From Enterocloster asparagiformis (GTDB lineage: Bacteria > Bacillota > Clostridia > Lachnospirales > Lachnospiraceae), in contig JAGZSY010000007.1 of NCBI GenBank assembly GCA_018380885.1, positions 109,183 through 173,182 on the forward strand: a DNA stretch of 64,000 nt, read 5' to 3'. Below are positions 56,068-64,000 of this stretch, piece by piece. Made by a program: the position numbers and the translations under genes. How positions within the stretch are numbered: the first letter of the stretch is position 1; every line of letters starts with the position of its first letter. A model generated the notes under the pieces. The model was not told the DNA's origin. It did no database searches and saw only the letters and a program-made list of their open reading frames with translations.

Positions 56068-56733
56068 ATGACCGAATATTTTCAAAAAAATTTGTTCTAT
56101 AATATATCCCTGGAGGAGTATAAACACCTGTTAAACTGCCTGAACGCCAGGGAGAAGCACTTCACCGGCGGCGAGACTGTCTGTACCTTCAATGAGGCGT
56201 TTCACAGCATCGGAATCCTGGGCAAGGGCAGCGCTCTGGTTGTCCGTTACGAAATCAACGGCGCGCGCACCATATTGGAGCGCCTGGAACCCCAGGATAT
56301 TTTCGGCCAGCTTCTGTCCGCCTACCAGAAAAACCCGCTAAACGGCATCTCCGTGGTCTGCGACGCTCCCTGCGACGTACTGTTCATCAATTACGACGGC
56401 ATCAGCCATCCCTGCACCAAGGCCTGCGCCTTTCACCAACAGCTGATCCAGAACATGCTGACCATGATCTCCGAGAAGGCCGTGGATTTGAGCGAGCGGG
56501 TGGAGGTTCTCTCACAGCGCACCATCCGCGAAAAGCTGACCTGCTTCTTCCTGCAGATGGCGGGCCGCCAGAAAAGCGAATCCTTCACCCTGCCCTTCAC
56601 CATGGTGGACCTGGCCGACTATCTGTCCATCGACCGCAGCGCCATGACCAGGGAGCTGAAGCGGATGAAAGAGGACGGCATGATCGAGATCAACAGGAGA
56701 AACATCCGTCTGCACATCAAAGCCGCGGTTTAA
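56068..56733 (+). CDS. Crp/Fnr-family transcriptional regulator
   Basis: 221 residues. Cyclic-nucleotide-type beta roll (about 25-115) with GILGKGSALVVRYEI and RLEPQDIFGQLLSA, dimer helix, then a winged helix-turn-helix with DLADYLSIDRSAMTRELKRM (about 176-195). The Cys residues in CDAPCD and PCTKAC are in the sensor half but do not form the N-terminal FNR cluster motif. Divergent from fprA with a palindrome between, so it likely senses an oxidant, O2 or NO, directly or through haem (inference). Start follows AGGAGGGG. Confidence 0.9.
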   Translation: MTEYFQKNLFYNISLEEYKHLLNCLNAREKHFTGGETVCTFNEAFHSIGILGKGSALVVRYEINGARTILERLEPQDIFGQLLSAYQKNPLNGISVVCDAPCDVLFINYDGISHPCTKACAFHQQLIQNMLTMISEKAVDLSERVEVLSQRTIREKLTCFFLQMAGRQKSESFTLPFTMVDLADYLSIDRSAMTRELKRMKEDGMIEINRRNIRLHIKAAV

Positions 56734-56763
56734 ACAGCCCCGGCTTCCAGCCCTGCGCCGGCC

Positions 56764-57021
56764 TCACCCGCCTATCTTCCGGGCCAGAATCCCAAACAGC
56801 GAGGGCATGATCACCGCCATACCCATAATGACCGCCAGAAACAGGACTGCGGTCACCAGCCACATGGTAATTTTTTCCCTGCCGCCGCCATGCTGCCCGG
56901 GGCTCTCCTGCGCGCGCTCCGGCCCGCCTGCCTCCATATCATTCTCCCCCTGTTGGGCTCCGCAGTAATTGCAGAACCGGGAGTTGTCGTCAATCTGCAT
57001 CCCACAGCTCTTACAGTACAT
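56764..57021 (-). CDS. Zinc-ribbon membrane protein
   Basis: 85 residues. An N-terminal zinc ribbon CKSCGMQ...CNYCGAQ (CxxC-n-CxxC, residues 3-21), a short polar linker, then one membrane segment (about 52-75). This is the common DUF-type zinc-ribbon anchor of Firmicutes without known function. The ATG at 57021 follows AAGGAGG. Confidence 0.85.
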   Translation of the reverse strand: MYCKSCGMQIDDNSRFCNYCGAQQGENDMEAGGPERAQESPGQHGGGREKITMWLVTAVLFLAVIMGMAVIMPSLFGILARKIGG

Positions 57022-57088
57022 CTTAAATCCTCCTTCATCGCCGCCGGGGCGCAGCCCCCGGCCCTGGCGCCAAACAATCCCGCCATAC

Positions 57089-57130
57089 AAAAAATGCTTC
57101 CCCGGCCCCATTACAGCGCCGGAGAAGCAT
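57089..57130 (-). terminator. Rubredoxin terminator
   Basis: Minus-strand stem ATGCTTC-T-CCGGC / GCCGG-G-GAAGCAT then TTTTTT, 24 bases past the rubredoxin stop. Confidence 0.85.
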
Positions 57131-57153
57131 CCATCAATCACACACTGCTGATG

Positions 57154-57318
57154 TTATTCCTCCACCGGAGAGAATACATCCTTGCCCAGACCGCAGATCG
57201 GACAAACCCAGTCATCGGGAATATCTTCAAAAGCCGTTCCCGGAGCGATACCGCCGTCGGGATCGCCAACCTCCGGATCGTAAACATAACCGCAGGGATC
57301 GCATACATATTTCTTCAT
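57154..57318 (-). CDS. Rubredoxin
   Basis: 54 residues with CDPCGY and CPICGLG (CxxC-x29-CxxC) binding one iron, plus the conserved Asp/Pro loop [19 protein letters not shown]. Electron donor for the flavodiiron protein or other anaerobic peroxide/O2 reductases. The ATG at 57318 follows AAGGAGG; the longer frame to 57405 spans the operator and is not translated. Confidence 0.97.
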   Translation of the reverse strand: MKKYVCDPCGYVYDPEVGDPDGGIAPGTAFEDIPDDWVCPICGLGKDVFSPVEE

Positions 57319-57391
57319 CGTTTGTTTCCTCCTTAAAATATTTCTTACTTCATTTGATATCCAGATAATATCATAATTATTCCTGATTTTC

Positions 57392-57407
57392 TGTGATATA
57401 TGCAACA
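57392..57407. promoter_or_regulatory. Operator upstream of rubredoxin, related to the fprA site
   Basis: TGTGATA-TA-TGCAACA (57392-57407), same length, same half TGCAACA and the same trailing AGAAA on the minus strand as the site at 55974-55989. Confidence 0.55.
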
Positions 57408-57440
57408 GAAATAAATTTTTAGAGAAAAACTGCCAGCATT

Positions 57441-59537
57441 TTACTCTGCATCCTTGGCTGCGGCTCTGGCCTCAACCTCGCGCTTCTGCACATCGCCGGG
57501 AGCCTGCTCGTAACGGCTGAACTCGTAGGAGAACAGTCCGATGCCGCCGGTCATGGAGCGCAGATCCGTATTGTAGCCGAACAGTTCGCTCATGGGGATA
57601 TCGGCCTCGATCACCTGTTTGCCGTGGTGGTCGGAATTCATCCCCAGCACGCGGCCGCGCCTGCGGTTCAAATCGCCCATCACGTCGCCGGTGAACTTAT
57701 CCGGAACCGTAACCTTCAGGGAGGCGATGGGCTCTAACAGCACGGGGTTGGCATCCATGAAGCCGCTCTTGAAGGCCAGGATCGTCGCCATCTTGAAGGC
57801 CATCTCCGAGGAGTCCACCGGATGGTAGGAGCCGTCGAGCAGCGTAGCCTTCAGACCCACGACCGGATATCCGGCCAGCGGTCCCTTCACGACACAGTCC
57901 TGCAGGCCCTTCTCAACTGCCGGGAAGTAGTTCTTGGGCACGGAGCCGCCGAACACCTTCTCCTCGAACACATAGGGCTTCTCCAGATCGCCGGAGGGCT
58001 CAAATTCCATGATAACGTCGCCGTACTGGCCGTGTCCGCCGGACTGCTTTTTGTGCTTGCCCTGCACCTTTACTTTCTTGCGGATGGTCTCGCGGAAGGC
58101 GAATTTCGGCTTGCTCAGAACAACGTCCACTTTGTAGCGGTTCTGCAGCTTGCTGACCACCACATCCAGCTGCTGGTCGCCGATGCCGTACAGCAGCGCC
58201 TGGCGGTTCTCAGCATCGTTTACAACCTTTAAGGTCAAATCCTCTTCCATCATGCGGGCCAGAGCGGTGGATACCTTGTCGTCCTCGCCCTTGTTGACGG
58301 CCTTGTAGGCCATATATGTATAAGGAGTGGAAATCTGCGGTTTATGGTACACGATAGGCGCGGTGCGCACCGCCATGGTGTCGCCGGTCTGGGTTACGGT
58401 CAGCTTGGCAACCGCGCCGATATCTCCGGCTCTCAGCTCGGAAACCTCGATCTGCTCTTTGCCGCGCAGCACGTAGAGCTTGCCCACCTTCTCCTCAGCG
58501 TCCTTGTTCACGTTGTATACAACCGTGTCGCCCTTTAAGGTGCCGGTACAAATCTTCATCAGGGAATATTTGCCGATGAAGGGGTCCACGATGGTCTTGA
58601 ACACTCTGGCGGAAAGGTTTACGTCGTCGTTGTATTTCGCGGTAAAGCGCTCGCCCGTGGACACGTCCACGCCGATGCACTCGAAGTGATCCGGTGACGG
58701 GAAGTATTTGTCAATGGCCTGCAGCAGAACCTTAAAGCCCTGGCAGTTGAGGCCGGAGCCCATCATCACGGGAACGATATCGCCCTGGATAACATGGGTT
58801 CTGAGCGCGGTGGAAATCTCCTCCTGCGTAAACTCCTCGCCCAGGAAATAGCGCTCCATATATTCTTCACTGGTCTCTGCAACGGCTTCGATCAGGGCAT
58901 CCCTGGCAATGGTCAGGTTCTTCTGAACATATTCGGGAATCGGGCACTCTTCATAGTCGCTCAGAGTGGTAAAGCGGCGGCCCGCCATCTTAACCACGTT
59001 TACAAAGCCCACGAATTTTTCATTTTCACGGATTGGCAGCTGGAACGGAGCAATCTTGCGCCCCAGGCGTGTCTCCAGCTTAACGACCAGTTCGCGGTAG
59101 CTGGCGTGGTCGTCGTCCATATTGGTCACAAAAATCAGGCGGGGCAGGTTATACTTTTCACACAGCTCCCAGGCTTTTTCCGTGCCGGGCTCGATGCCCG
59201 CCTTACAGTTTACCACGATGATAGCGGCATCCGCCACGCTGATGGCCTCCTCCACTTCGCCCACAAAGTCGAAGTATCCGGGAGTGTCCAACAGGTTGAT
59301 CTTGATAGGTCCGCTCTCGCCTTCATACTCTAACGGAATCAGGGTTGTGGAGATGGAGAACTGTCTCTTGATCTCTTCCTTGTCATAATCGCTGATGGTG
59401 TTGCCGTCCGGCACCTTTCCCATACGTTTGGTAACTCCAGTCAGAAAAGCCATAGCCTCCGCAACGGTCGTCTTGCCGGAACCTCCGTGACCAAGTAATA
59501 CGACGTTGCGGATTTGTTCAGTACCATAAACGTTCAT
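57441..59537 (-). CDS. Elongation factor G-like GTPase (EF-G paralogue)
   Basis: 698 residues, all five EF-G domains: P-loop GHGGSGKTT (about 16), [16 protein letters not shown] (about 84), domain IV with GGHGQYGDV (about 490) and domain V with SFEYSRYEQ-type end. The P-loop reads GGSGK rather than the DAGK of the housekeeping FusA, and the base-recognition motif is TNMD rather than NKMD, so this is the EF-G-2-like paralogue, of unclear ribosomal or recycling role. Start ATG with AAGGAGGG. Single gene with its own promoter. Confidence 0.88.
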   Translation of the reverse strand: MNVYGTEQIRNVVLLGHGGSGKTTVAEAMAFLTGVTKRMGKVPDGNTISDYDKEEIKRQFSISTTLIPLEYEGESGPIKINLLDTPGYFDFVGEVEEAISVADAAIIVVNCKAGIEPGTEKAWELCEKYNLPRLIFVTNMDDDHASYRELVVKLETRLGRKIAPFQLPIRENEKFVGFVNVVKMAGRRFTTLSDYEECPIPEYVQKNLTIARDALIEAVAETSEEYMERYFLGEEFTQEEISTALRTHVIQGDIVPVMMGSGLNCQGFKVLLQAIDKYFPSPDHFECIGVDVSTGERFTAKYNDDVNLSARVFKTIVDPFIGKYSLMKICTGTLKGDTVVYNVNKDAEEKVGKLYVLRGKEQIEVSELRAGDIGAVAKLTVTQTGDTMAVRTAPIVYHKPQISTPYTYMAYKAVNKGEDDKVSTALARMMEEDLTLKVVNDAENRQALLYGIGDQQLDVVVSKLQNRYKVDVVLSKPKFAFRETIRKKVKVQGKHKKQSGGHGQYGDVIMEFEPSGDLEKPYVFEEKVFGGSVPKNYFPAVEKGLQDCVVKGPLAGYPVVGLKATLLDGSYHPVDSSEMAFKMATILAFKSGFMDANPVLLEPIASLKVTVPDKFTGDVMGDLNRRRGRVLGMNSDHHGKQVIEADIPMSELFGYNTDLRSMTGGIGLFSYEFSRYEQAPGDVQKREVEARAAAKDAE

Positions 59538-59601
59538 AAACTTCCCTCCTTATATGTGTAGCTTCAAGATGTCTGTGCATCCGCTTTAAATCCATGGGTC
59601 T

Positions 59602-59630
59602 ATTTTACTAAATTCTTCGGAATTTATCAA
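59602..59630 (-). promoter_or_regulatory. Promoter of the EF-G-like gene
   Basis: Minus strand TTGATA (59625-59630), 17-base spacer, TAAAAT (59602-59607), about 65 bases before the start codon. Confidence 0.8.
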
Positions 59631-59788
59631 GCAATTTACTCAAATTTAGACAAAATTATAAAATCATTTTTCACTTTCAGGGAAAAACCCCGTAAAATCA
59701 AGAAAAATTCTCAATATATTGCCGCAAGTCAACGGCTCTTCCCTGAGCCGGCGGCGGCTGCCCGCGAGACAGCCGCAGAGACAGGCCG

Positions 59789-59965
59789 TCACCCGGGACG
59801 CTCCTGCAGCTTTTTCCACAGCCGCTCAAATCCCTCAGGGTCGGGCCGCGGACCGCCCTCGGCCTCCACTTCGGCCTCGGCTTCCTTGAAATCCCGCAGC
59901 AGCTGTTCATCGGAAAAACCATATAAGCGCTGCAGCAGTTCTGTTATCTCATCCTTCTGTCTCAT
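59789..59965 (-). CDS. Small acidic protein of unknown function
   Basis: 58 residues, MRQKDEITELLQRLYGFSDE at the start, a predicted helical, Glu-rich sequence ending KKLQERPG. The start at 59965 has AGGAGGGACGG just upstream; the longer frame to 60007 does not. The good ribosome site and extended -10 promoter support expression. Not recognised as a known family. Confidence 0.6.
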   Translation of the reverse strand: MRQKDEITELLQRLYGFSDEQLLRDFKEAEAEVEAEGGPRPDPEGFERLWKKLQERPG

Positions 59966-60033
59966 TTTCCGTCCCTCCTTCTCACAGAGATCGTTTCCCA
60001 TCGCCAAGCCTGTGCGGTATGGTTTTCTCCGTT

Positions 60034-60042
60034 ATTATACCA
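60034..60042 (-). promoter_or_regulatory. Extended -10 promoter of the small protein gene
   Basis: Minus strand TGG-TATAAT with the TG-N extension and no clear -35. In the 347-base gap 59966-60312 the rest is GC-rich sequence with no recognised element besides the aroF promoter. Confidence 0.5.
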
Positions 60043-60201
60043 TTGGCATATTACAAACTTTGGGGCTAATTCCGTCCAATTATCTTAATATTTTATAAAC
60101 ATACGGCAAATTTGGGCTGCCGGCCCGGCCGCATCCTGCCGCCTCAGTGTCTCCCGCCCCCTGGCGCGCGTCAAAGTTTTAAAGTTTAACGCAATAAAGT
60201 G

Positions 60202-60230
60202 TTGACATTTGATTCCCAATCGCTTACACT
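60202..60230 (+). promoter_or_regulatory. Promoter of the aroF-tyrA-aroA operon
   Basis: TTGACA (60202-60207, consensus), 17-base spacer, TACACT (60225-60230), about 75 bases before the start codon. No T-box or trp-type attenuator is visible in the leader. Confidence 0.82.
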
Positions 60231-60312
60231 ATCAGAAGCAAAAGACATACGCGCCGGTCCGGACGGCATACGTTCTCTTAAATATCTTTTACCGAACAAG
60301 GAGTATTTTCTC

Positions 60313-61326
60313 ATGATTATCATTATGAAACCAAGCGCCTCCGACGAGGCGATCCGCAAGGTTACCAGTATCATTGAATCAAAAGGACTGCAGGCCCATC
60401 TTTCCAAGGGCTCCCAGGTCACAATCGTGGGCGTGGTCGGCGACAAGACCCAGCTTACCGGCTGCAACATCGAGATGAGCGAGGGCGTGGACAAAATCGT
60501 TCCCGTAACCGAGTCCTACAAGCTGGTCAACAAAAAGTTTCATCCGGAGGACTCCGTGATTCCGGTGGGCAACACCTGCATCGGCCCCGGCACCATGACC
60601 GTGATGGCCGGCCCCTGCGCCATTGAGAGCAAGGAGCAGCTGATGGAGACGGCCTTTGCCGTGAAAAAGGCCGGCGCAACCTTCCTGCGCGGCGGCGCCT
60701 ACAAGCCCAGGACCTCCCCCTACTCCTTCCAAGGTCTGGAGGAGGAGGGTCTCAAATATATGAAGGAAGCCCGGGAGGCCACCGGCCTCAACGTCATCTG
60801 CGAGGTGACCAGCGCCCACGCCATCGAGGCGGCCGTAAGGTACGTGGATATGCTTCAGATCGGCGCCCGCAACATGCAGAACTTTGAGCTGCTGAAGGAG
60901 GCCGGAAAATCCGGCGTGCCCGTGCTCCTAAAGCGCGGCATTGCCGCCACCATCGACGAGTGGCTCAACGCGGCGGAGTACATTATCTCCGAGGGCAACC
61001 CCAACATCGTACTCTGCGAGCGCGGCATCCGCACCTACGAGACAAGCACCCGCAACACCCTGGACATCAGCGCCGTGCCGGTGATCCGCCAGAAGAGCCA
61101 CCTGCCTGTGATCGTGGACCCCAGCCACGCCACCGGCGTGCGGGCTTACGTGGAGCCGCTGGCCAAGGCGGCAGTGGCGGTGGGCGCGGACGGACTGATG
61201 ATCGAGGTCCATCCCTGCCCGGCCAGGGCCCTCTCCGATGGTCCCCAGTCCCTGACCTTCGACGCCTTTGACCAGCTGATGGGAGACTTAAAGCCCTACG
61301 TGGAGCTGGCGGGAAGGCATTTTTAA
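60313..61326 (+). CDS. aroF: 3-Deoxy-7-phosphoheptulonate synthase (DAHP synthase)
   Basis: 337 residues of the AroA(Q)/KDO8PS-like type I-beta group. N-terminal ferredoxin-like regulatory domain (about 1-70, [17 protein letters not shown]), then the TIM barrel with AGPCAIES (about 97), [23 protein letters not shown] and VDPSHATG, giving PEP, phosphate and metal contacts. First step of aromatic amino acid synthesis. ATG at 60313 follows AAGGAG; the open frame extends upstream into the promoter and is not used. Confidence 0.96.
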   Translation: MIIIMKPSASDEAIRKVTSIIESKGLQAHLSKGSQVTIVGVVGDKTQLTGCNIEMSEGVDKIVPVTESYKLVNKKFHPEDSVIPVGNTCIGPGTMTVMAGPCAIESKEQLMETAFAVKKAGATFLRGGAYKPRTSPYSFQGLEEEGLKYMKEAREATGLNVICEVTSAHAIEAAVRYVDMLQIGARNMQNFELLKEAGKSGVPVLLKRGIAATIDEWLNAAEYIISEGNPNIVLCERGIRTYETSTRNTLDISAVPVIRQKSHLPVIVDPSHATGVRAYVEPLAKAAVAVGADGLMIEVHPCPARALSDGPQSLTFDAFDQLMGDLKPYVELAGRHF

Positions 61327-61344
61327 AAGAAAGCGAGAAAAGAA

Positions 61345-62481
61345 ATGGGCAAACTGAACATGACGGATTCTACCATCGGTTTTATCGGCTTAGGGCTCAT
61401 CGGCGGCTCCATCGCCAGGGCCATCAAACGGAAAAATCCCCAGGTGCGCATCATGGCCTACATGCGGACCCGCTCCAAGCTGGAGCAGGCCAGAAAGGAC
61501 GGCATCGTGGACGTGATTCTGGATGGCATAGACAGCCAGCTGTCCCAATGCGACCTGATCTTCCTCTGCACGCCCGTGGAATACAATGCCCAGTATCTCA
61601 CGGCCATCCGCCCCTATTTGAAGGAGAACGCCCTGATCACCGACGTGGGCAGCACCAAGGCCAGCATCCACGAGGAGATTGAGCGCCAGGGCCTGGAGGA
61701 CCGCTTTGTGGGCGGCCATCCCATGGCAGGCTCGGAAAAGACGGGCTACGAAAATTCGTCTGATCACCTGCTGGAAAACGCCTACTACATCGTGACGCCT
61801 GCCCGGGGCGCGGACGGTTCCCTTTCCTTTGAGGAGCAGCCGGAAAATGTGCGGCGCATCCTGGCGGTGGCGGAGGCCATCGGCGCCATCCCCATGGTGC
61901 TGGATTACCAGGAGCACGACCGGGTGGTGGCCGCCATCAGCCATCTGCCCCATCTGATCGCCTCCTCCCTGGTCAATCTGGTCCGGGACAGCGACACGCC
62001 GGCCGGGACCATGAAGCGGGTGGCCGCGGGTGGTTTCAAGGACATCACCCGCATAGCCTCCTCCTCCCCGGAGATGTGGGAGCAAATCTGCATGACCAAT
62101 ACGCTGCCCATCGCAGACGTCCTGGAGCGATACATCGCCTCCCTGCACCGGGTGCTAGATCAGATCAGGGCCCAGGACAGCGGAGGAATCTACCAGCTGT
62201 TTGAGACCTCGCGGGATTACCGCAACTCCATTACAGAGCGGGCCAAGGGCCCCCTGGAGCCCTCCTACGAGTTCTCCGTGGACGTGGTGGACGAGGTGGG
62301 TTCCATCTCCACCATCTCCGTCATCCTGGCTGCCAAGGGGATCAGCATCAAAAACATCGGCATCAACAACAACCGGGAGCACGGCGAGGGGGCACTCAAG
62401 ATCGCCTTCTACGACGAGGAGTCCATGGAGGCGGCCTGGAGGCACCTCGACAAATATAAATACGAAATGTTCAGAGTGTAA
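61345..62481 (+). CDS. tyrA: Prephenate dehydrogenase with ACT domain
   Basis: 378 residues. NAD-binding GLGLIGGSIARAI (about 15-27), catalytic-domain segments TDVGSTKASI and GGHPMAGSEKTGYENS (about 128-143, with the catalytic His), and a C-terminal ACT domain (about 300-375, FSVDVVDEVGSISTIS) for feedback by tyrosine. It converts prephenate to 4-hydroxyphenylpyruvate. Starts 18 bases after aroF. Alternative start 5 codons later at MTDST. Confidence 0.94.
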   Translation: MGKLNMTDSTIGFIGLGLIGGSIARAIKRKNPQVRIMAYMRTRSKLEQARKDGIVDVILDGIDSQLSQCDLIFLCTPVEYNAQYLTAIRPYLKENALITDVGSTKASIHEEIERQGLEDRFVGGHPMAGSEKTGYENSSDHLLENAYYIVTPARGADGSLSFEEQPENVRRILAVAEAIGAIPMVLDYQEHDRVVAAISHLPHLIASSLVNLVRDSDTPAGTMKRVAAGGFKDITRIASSSPEMWEQICMTNTLPIADVLERYIASLHRVLDQIRAQDSGGIYQLFETSRDYRNSITERAKGPLEPSYEFSVDVVDEVGSISTISVILAAKGISIKNIGINNNREHGEGALKIAFYDEESMEAAWRHLDKYKYEMFRV

Positions 62482-62495
62482 TCATGGTTCGCGGA

Positions 62496-62511
62496 CCTGC
62501 CCAAGGGCAGG
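62496..62511. other. Small hairpin in the tyrA-aroA gap
   Basis: CCTGCCC-AA-GGGCAGG, 15 bases after the tyrA stop, without T tract; the 98-base gap may host an mRNA processing or partial attenuation site. Confidence 0.4.
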
Positions 62512-62579
62512 CCTGTGGATCCCATCAGGGTGCAGCCGGACCGGCGCACCCTTTCAAAGGTTAAAAGGGGGATTTTAGA

Positions 62580-63869
62580 ATGGAATCTATGGAATTTACA
62601 AAAGCAACCTCCGGGCTGAACGGCGAACTGTCCGTGCCCGGCGACAAGTCCATCTCTCACCGGGCCGTCATGTTCGGCTCCATCGCCAAGGGTCTGACTG
62701 AGATTCGCGGCTTTCTCCAGGGCGCGGACTGCCTCTCCACCATCGCCTGTTTCCGGCGTATGGGCGTGGGCATCGACAACCTGGGCGACCGGGTGGTGGT
62801 GCGCGGCAACGGCCTGCGGGGCTTAAAGCGGCCTGCCGGACTGCTGGACTGCGGCAACAGCGGCACTACCATCCGCCTGATCTCCGGCATCCTGGCGGCC
62901 CAGCGCTTCGACGTGACCCTCACCGGGGACGCTTCGATCCAGAAGCGCCCCATGAAGCGCATCATGGACCCGCTGTCCCAGATGGGCGCGGATATCTCCA
63001 GCGTCAACAGGAACGGCTGCGCGCCTCTGCGCATCAAGGGCCGCCCCCTGACCGGCATCCATTACGCCTCCAAGGTGGCCTCCGCCCAGGTCAAGTCCGC
63101 CATCCTTCTGGCCGGGCTCTATGCCCAGGGCGAAACCAGCGTCACCGAGCCCTACTTGTCCCGCAACCACACGGAGTTGATGCTGCGCCACTTCGGCGCA
63201 GAGGTCAATGCCTGCGGCAGCACGGCCACGGTCTCCCCCGCGGCCGAGCTGACCGGCGCCAGGGTGGTGGTGCCTGGCGACATCTCCTCCGCCGCCTACT
63301 TCATCGCCGGCGGCCTGATGGTTCCCGGCTCCCAGGTGCTCATAAAGGGCGTGGGGATCAATCCCACCAGGGCGGGAATGCTCAAGGTATGCCGGGACAT
63401 GGGAGCCGACCTGACGCTGATGAACGAAAATCACAGCGGCGCAGAGCCCACCGCCGACATCCTGGTGCGCTTTTGCCCGCTCCACGGCACCGTGGTGGAG
63501 GGCGCGGTGATCCCCACCCTCATCGATGAGCTGCCCATGATCGCCGCCATGGCCTGCATGGCCCAGGGCGAGACCGTGATCCGCGACGCTGCAGAGCTGA
63601 AGGTCAAGGAGTCCAACCGCATCGCCATTATGGTGCAGGGCTTAAGCGCCATGGGCGCAGACGTCACCGAGACGGAGGACGGCATGATCATCCGCGGCGG
63701 GCGTCCCCTCCACGGCGCGGAGATCGACAGCCGCCTGGACCATCGCATCGCCATGACCTTTGCCGTCGCCGCCCTGTGCGCGGACGGTGTGACCACCATT
63801 CGGGATGCCCAGTGCGTCAACATCTCCTACCCGGGATTTTACCGTGATCTGAAAAAACTGATGGAATAG
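62580..63869 (+). CDS. aroA: 3-Phosphoshikimate 1-carboxyvinyltransferase (EPSP synthase)
   Basis: 429 residues, two-domain EPSP synthase. GDKSISHRAVMFGSIA (about 22-37) binds shikimate 3-phosphate, LDCGNSGTTIRLISGIL (about 88-104) is the PEP loop, with KRPMKRI, PGDISSAAYF and LKVKESNRI further on. The residues GNSGTT match class II rather than the E. coli GNAGTA form. Start follows AAAGGGGG. Confidence 0.97.
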   Translation: MESMEFTKATSGLNGELSVPGDKSISHRAVMFGSIAKGLTEIRGFLQGADCLSTIACFRRMGVGIDNLGDRVVVRGNGLRGLKRPAGLLDCGNSGTTIRLISGILAAQRFDVTLTGDASIQKRPMKRIMDPLSQMGADISSVNRNGCAPLRIKGRPLTGIHYASKVASAQVKSAILLAGLYAQGETSVTEPYLSRNHTELMLRHFGAEVNACGSTATVSPAAELTGARVVVPGDISSAAYFIAGGLMVPGSQVLIKGVGINPTRAGMLKVCRDMGADLTLMNENHSGAEPTADILVRFCPLHGTVVEGAVIPTLIDELPMIAAMACMAQGETVIRDAAELKVKESNRIAIMVQGLSAMGADVTETEDGMIIRGGRPLHGAEIDSRLDHRIAMTFAVAALCADGVTTIRDAQCVNISYPGFYRDLKKLME

Positions 63870-63904
63870 GGTGCCCCGTACCGGCGCAATTTCCCGGCAC
63901 GAGT

Positions 63905-63979
63905 CAAGACCACCGGCTTAGCCGGTGGCTTGTTCTGCCCCTATAAGGGGCTGTTACCTACTTGCGCCCGGAAGGCGCA
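63905..63979. repeat. Three consecutive hairpins, likely IS200/IS605-type element end
   Basis: Stem 1: CAAG-(A)-CCACCGGC and GCCGGTGG-CTTG with a TTA loop and one bulged A (63905-63932). Stem 2: GCCCC-TATAA-GGGGC (63937-63951). Stem 3: TGCGCC-CGGAA-GGCGCA (63963-63979). A stem with a bulged base plus further small stems resembles the ends of IS200/IS605 elements or the guide-RNA part of tnpB elements. The window stops before any transposase could be seen. Confidence 0.5.
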
Positions 63980-64000
63980 CTGAAAGGTCTGCCAGCTGCA

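Noticed and set aside
60237..60312. Possible T-box or attenuator before aroF
   Set aside because: The leader is only about 75 bases, with no T-box sequence and no terminator stem.

Overview
The window is a 64 kb piece of a GC-rich genome of the Clostridia type. The evidence is clostridial-type ribosome binding sites, citrate lyase, anaerobic [4Fe-4S] and radical-SAM enzymes, a flavodiiron protein with rubredoxin, a membrane pyrophosphatase, and no respiratory-chain genes. A gut Lachnospiraceae or Oscillospiraceae-like anaerobe fits best, but this is inferred from gene content only. No rRNA, tRNA or CRISPR array was seen.

Layout. 0.1-6.3 kb: an M19 dipeptidase, then an operon of an SLH-domain surface protein with a MacAB-like ABC exporter (adaptor, ATPase, permease). 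6.5-8.7 kb: a K+-dependent type membrane pyrophosphatase. 8.7-9.4 kb: an AT-rich HicAB toxin-antitoxin pair. 9.5-16.3 kb: cardiolipin synthase, MetY, a DUF362 ferredoxin-like protein, and a DUF1538 membrane protein coupled to a tandem P-II protein. 16.4-23.2 kb: the first isocitrate-dehydrogenase/aconitase-family pair, two LysR regulators and a split chromate-type transporter. 23.4-31 kb: a cell-wall hydrolase, then an operon of a tripartite tricarboxylate transporter (TctCBA), a cytosolic Cys-type sulfatase, a GntR regulator and the sulfatase-maturing radical SAM enzyme. 31.2-41.4 kb: a complete citrate fermentation locus in at least three transcripts (CitMHS transporter and hybrid histidine kinase; citDEF; response regulator-citC-citX-citG). 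41.5-46.9 kb: a GNAT acetyltransferase and a 1602-residue protein with an N-terminal HEPN RNase-type motif, a SAMD9-like STAND NTPase core, helical repeats and C-terminal OB-like domains. 47.1-52.2 kb: a second aconitase/dehydrogenase module with a PrpF-family isomerase and a broken RraA-family gene. 52.4-59.9 kb: an auxin-efflux-type carrier, a CPBP protease, the flavodiiron protein, a Crp/Fnr regulator, a zinc-ribbon protein, rubredoxin, an EF-G paralogue and a small protein. 60.3-63.9 kb: aroF-tyrA-aroA. The last 130 bases hold three consecutive hairpins resembling an IS200/IS605-type element end.

How it fits together. The middle of the window is dominated by tricarboxylate metabolism: citrate import and cleavage, and two parallel routes from aconitate or isocitrate to a 2-oxoacid. 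Three of these promoters (first hydratase, citDEF, second hydratase operon) carry the same architecture: an ATAG-N7-CTAT dyad (N6 in one) centred at about -66 from the inferred start, and a second full or degenerate site near -35. This resembles the CcpC dyads of Bacillus citB, so one citrate-sensing LysR protein, probably the one at 20.1 kb, may join the three loci into a regulon. The strongest candidate for an undescribed system is the giant HEPN/SAMD9-like NTPase, whose domain order is that expected of an abortive-infection or immune sensor.
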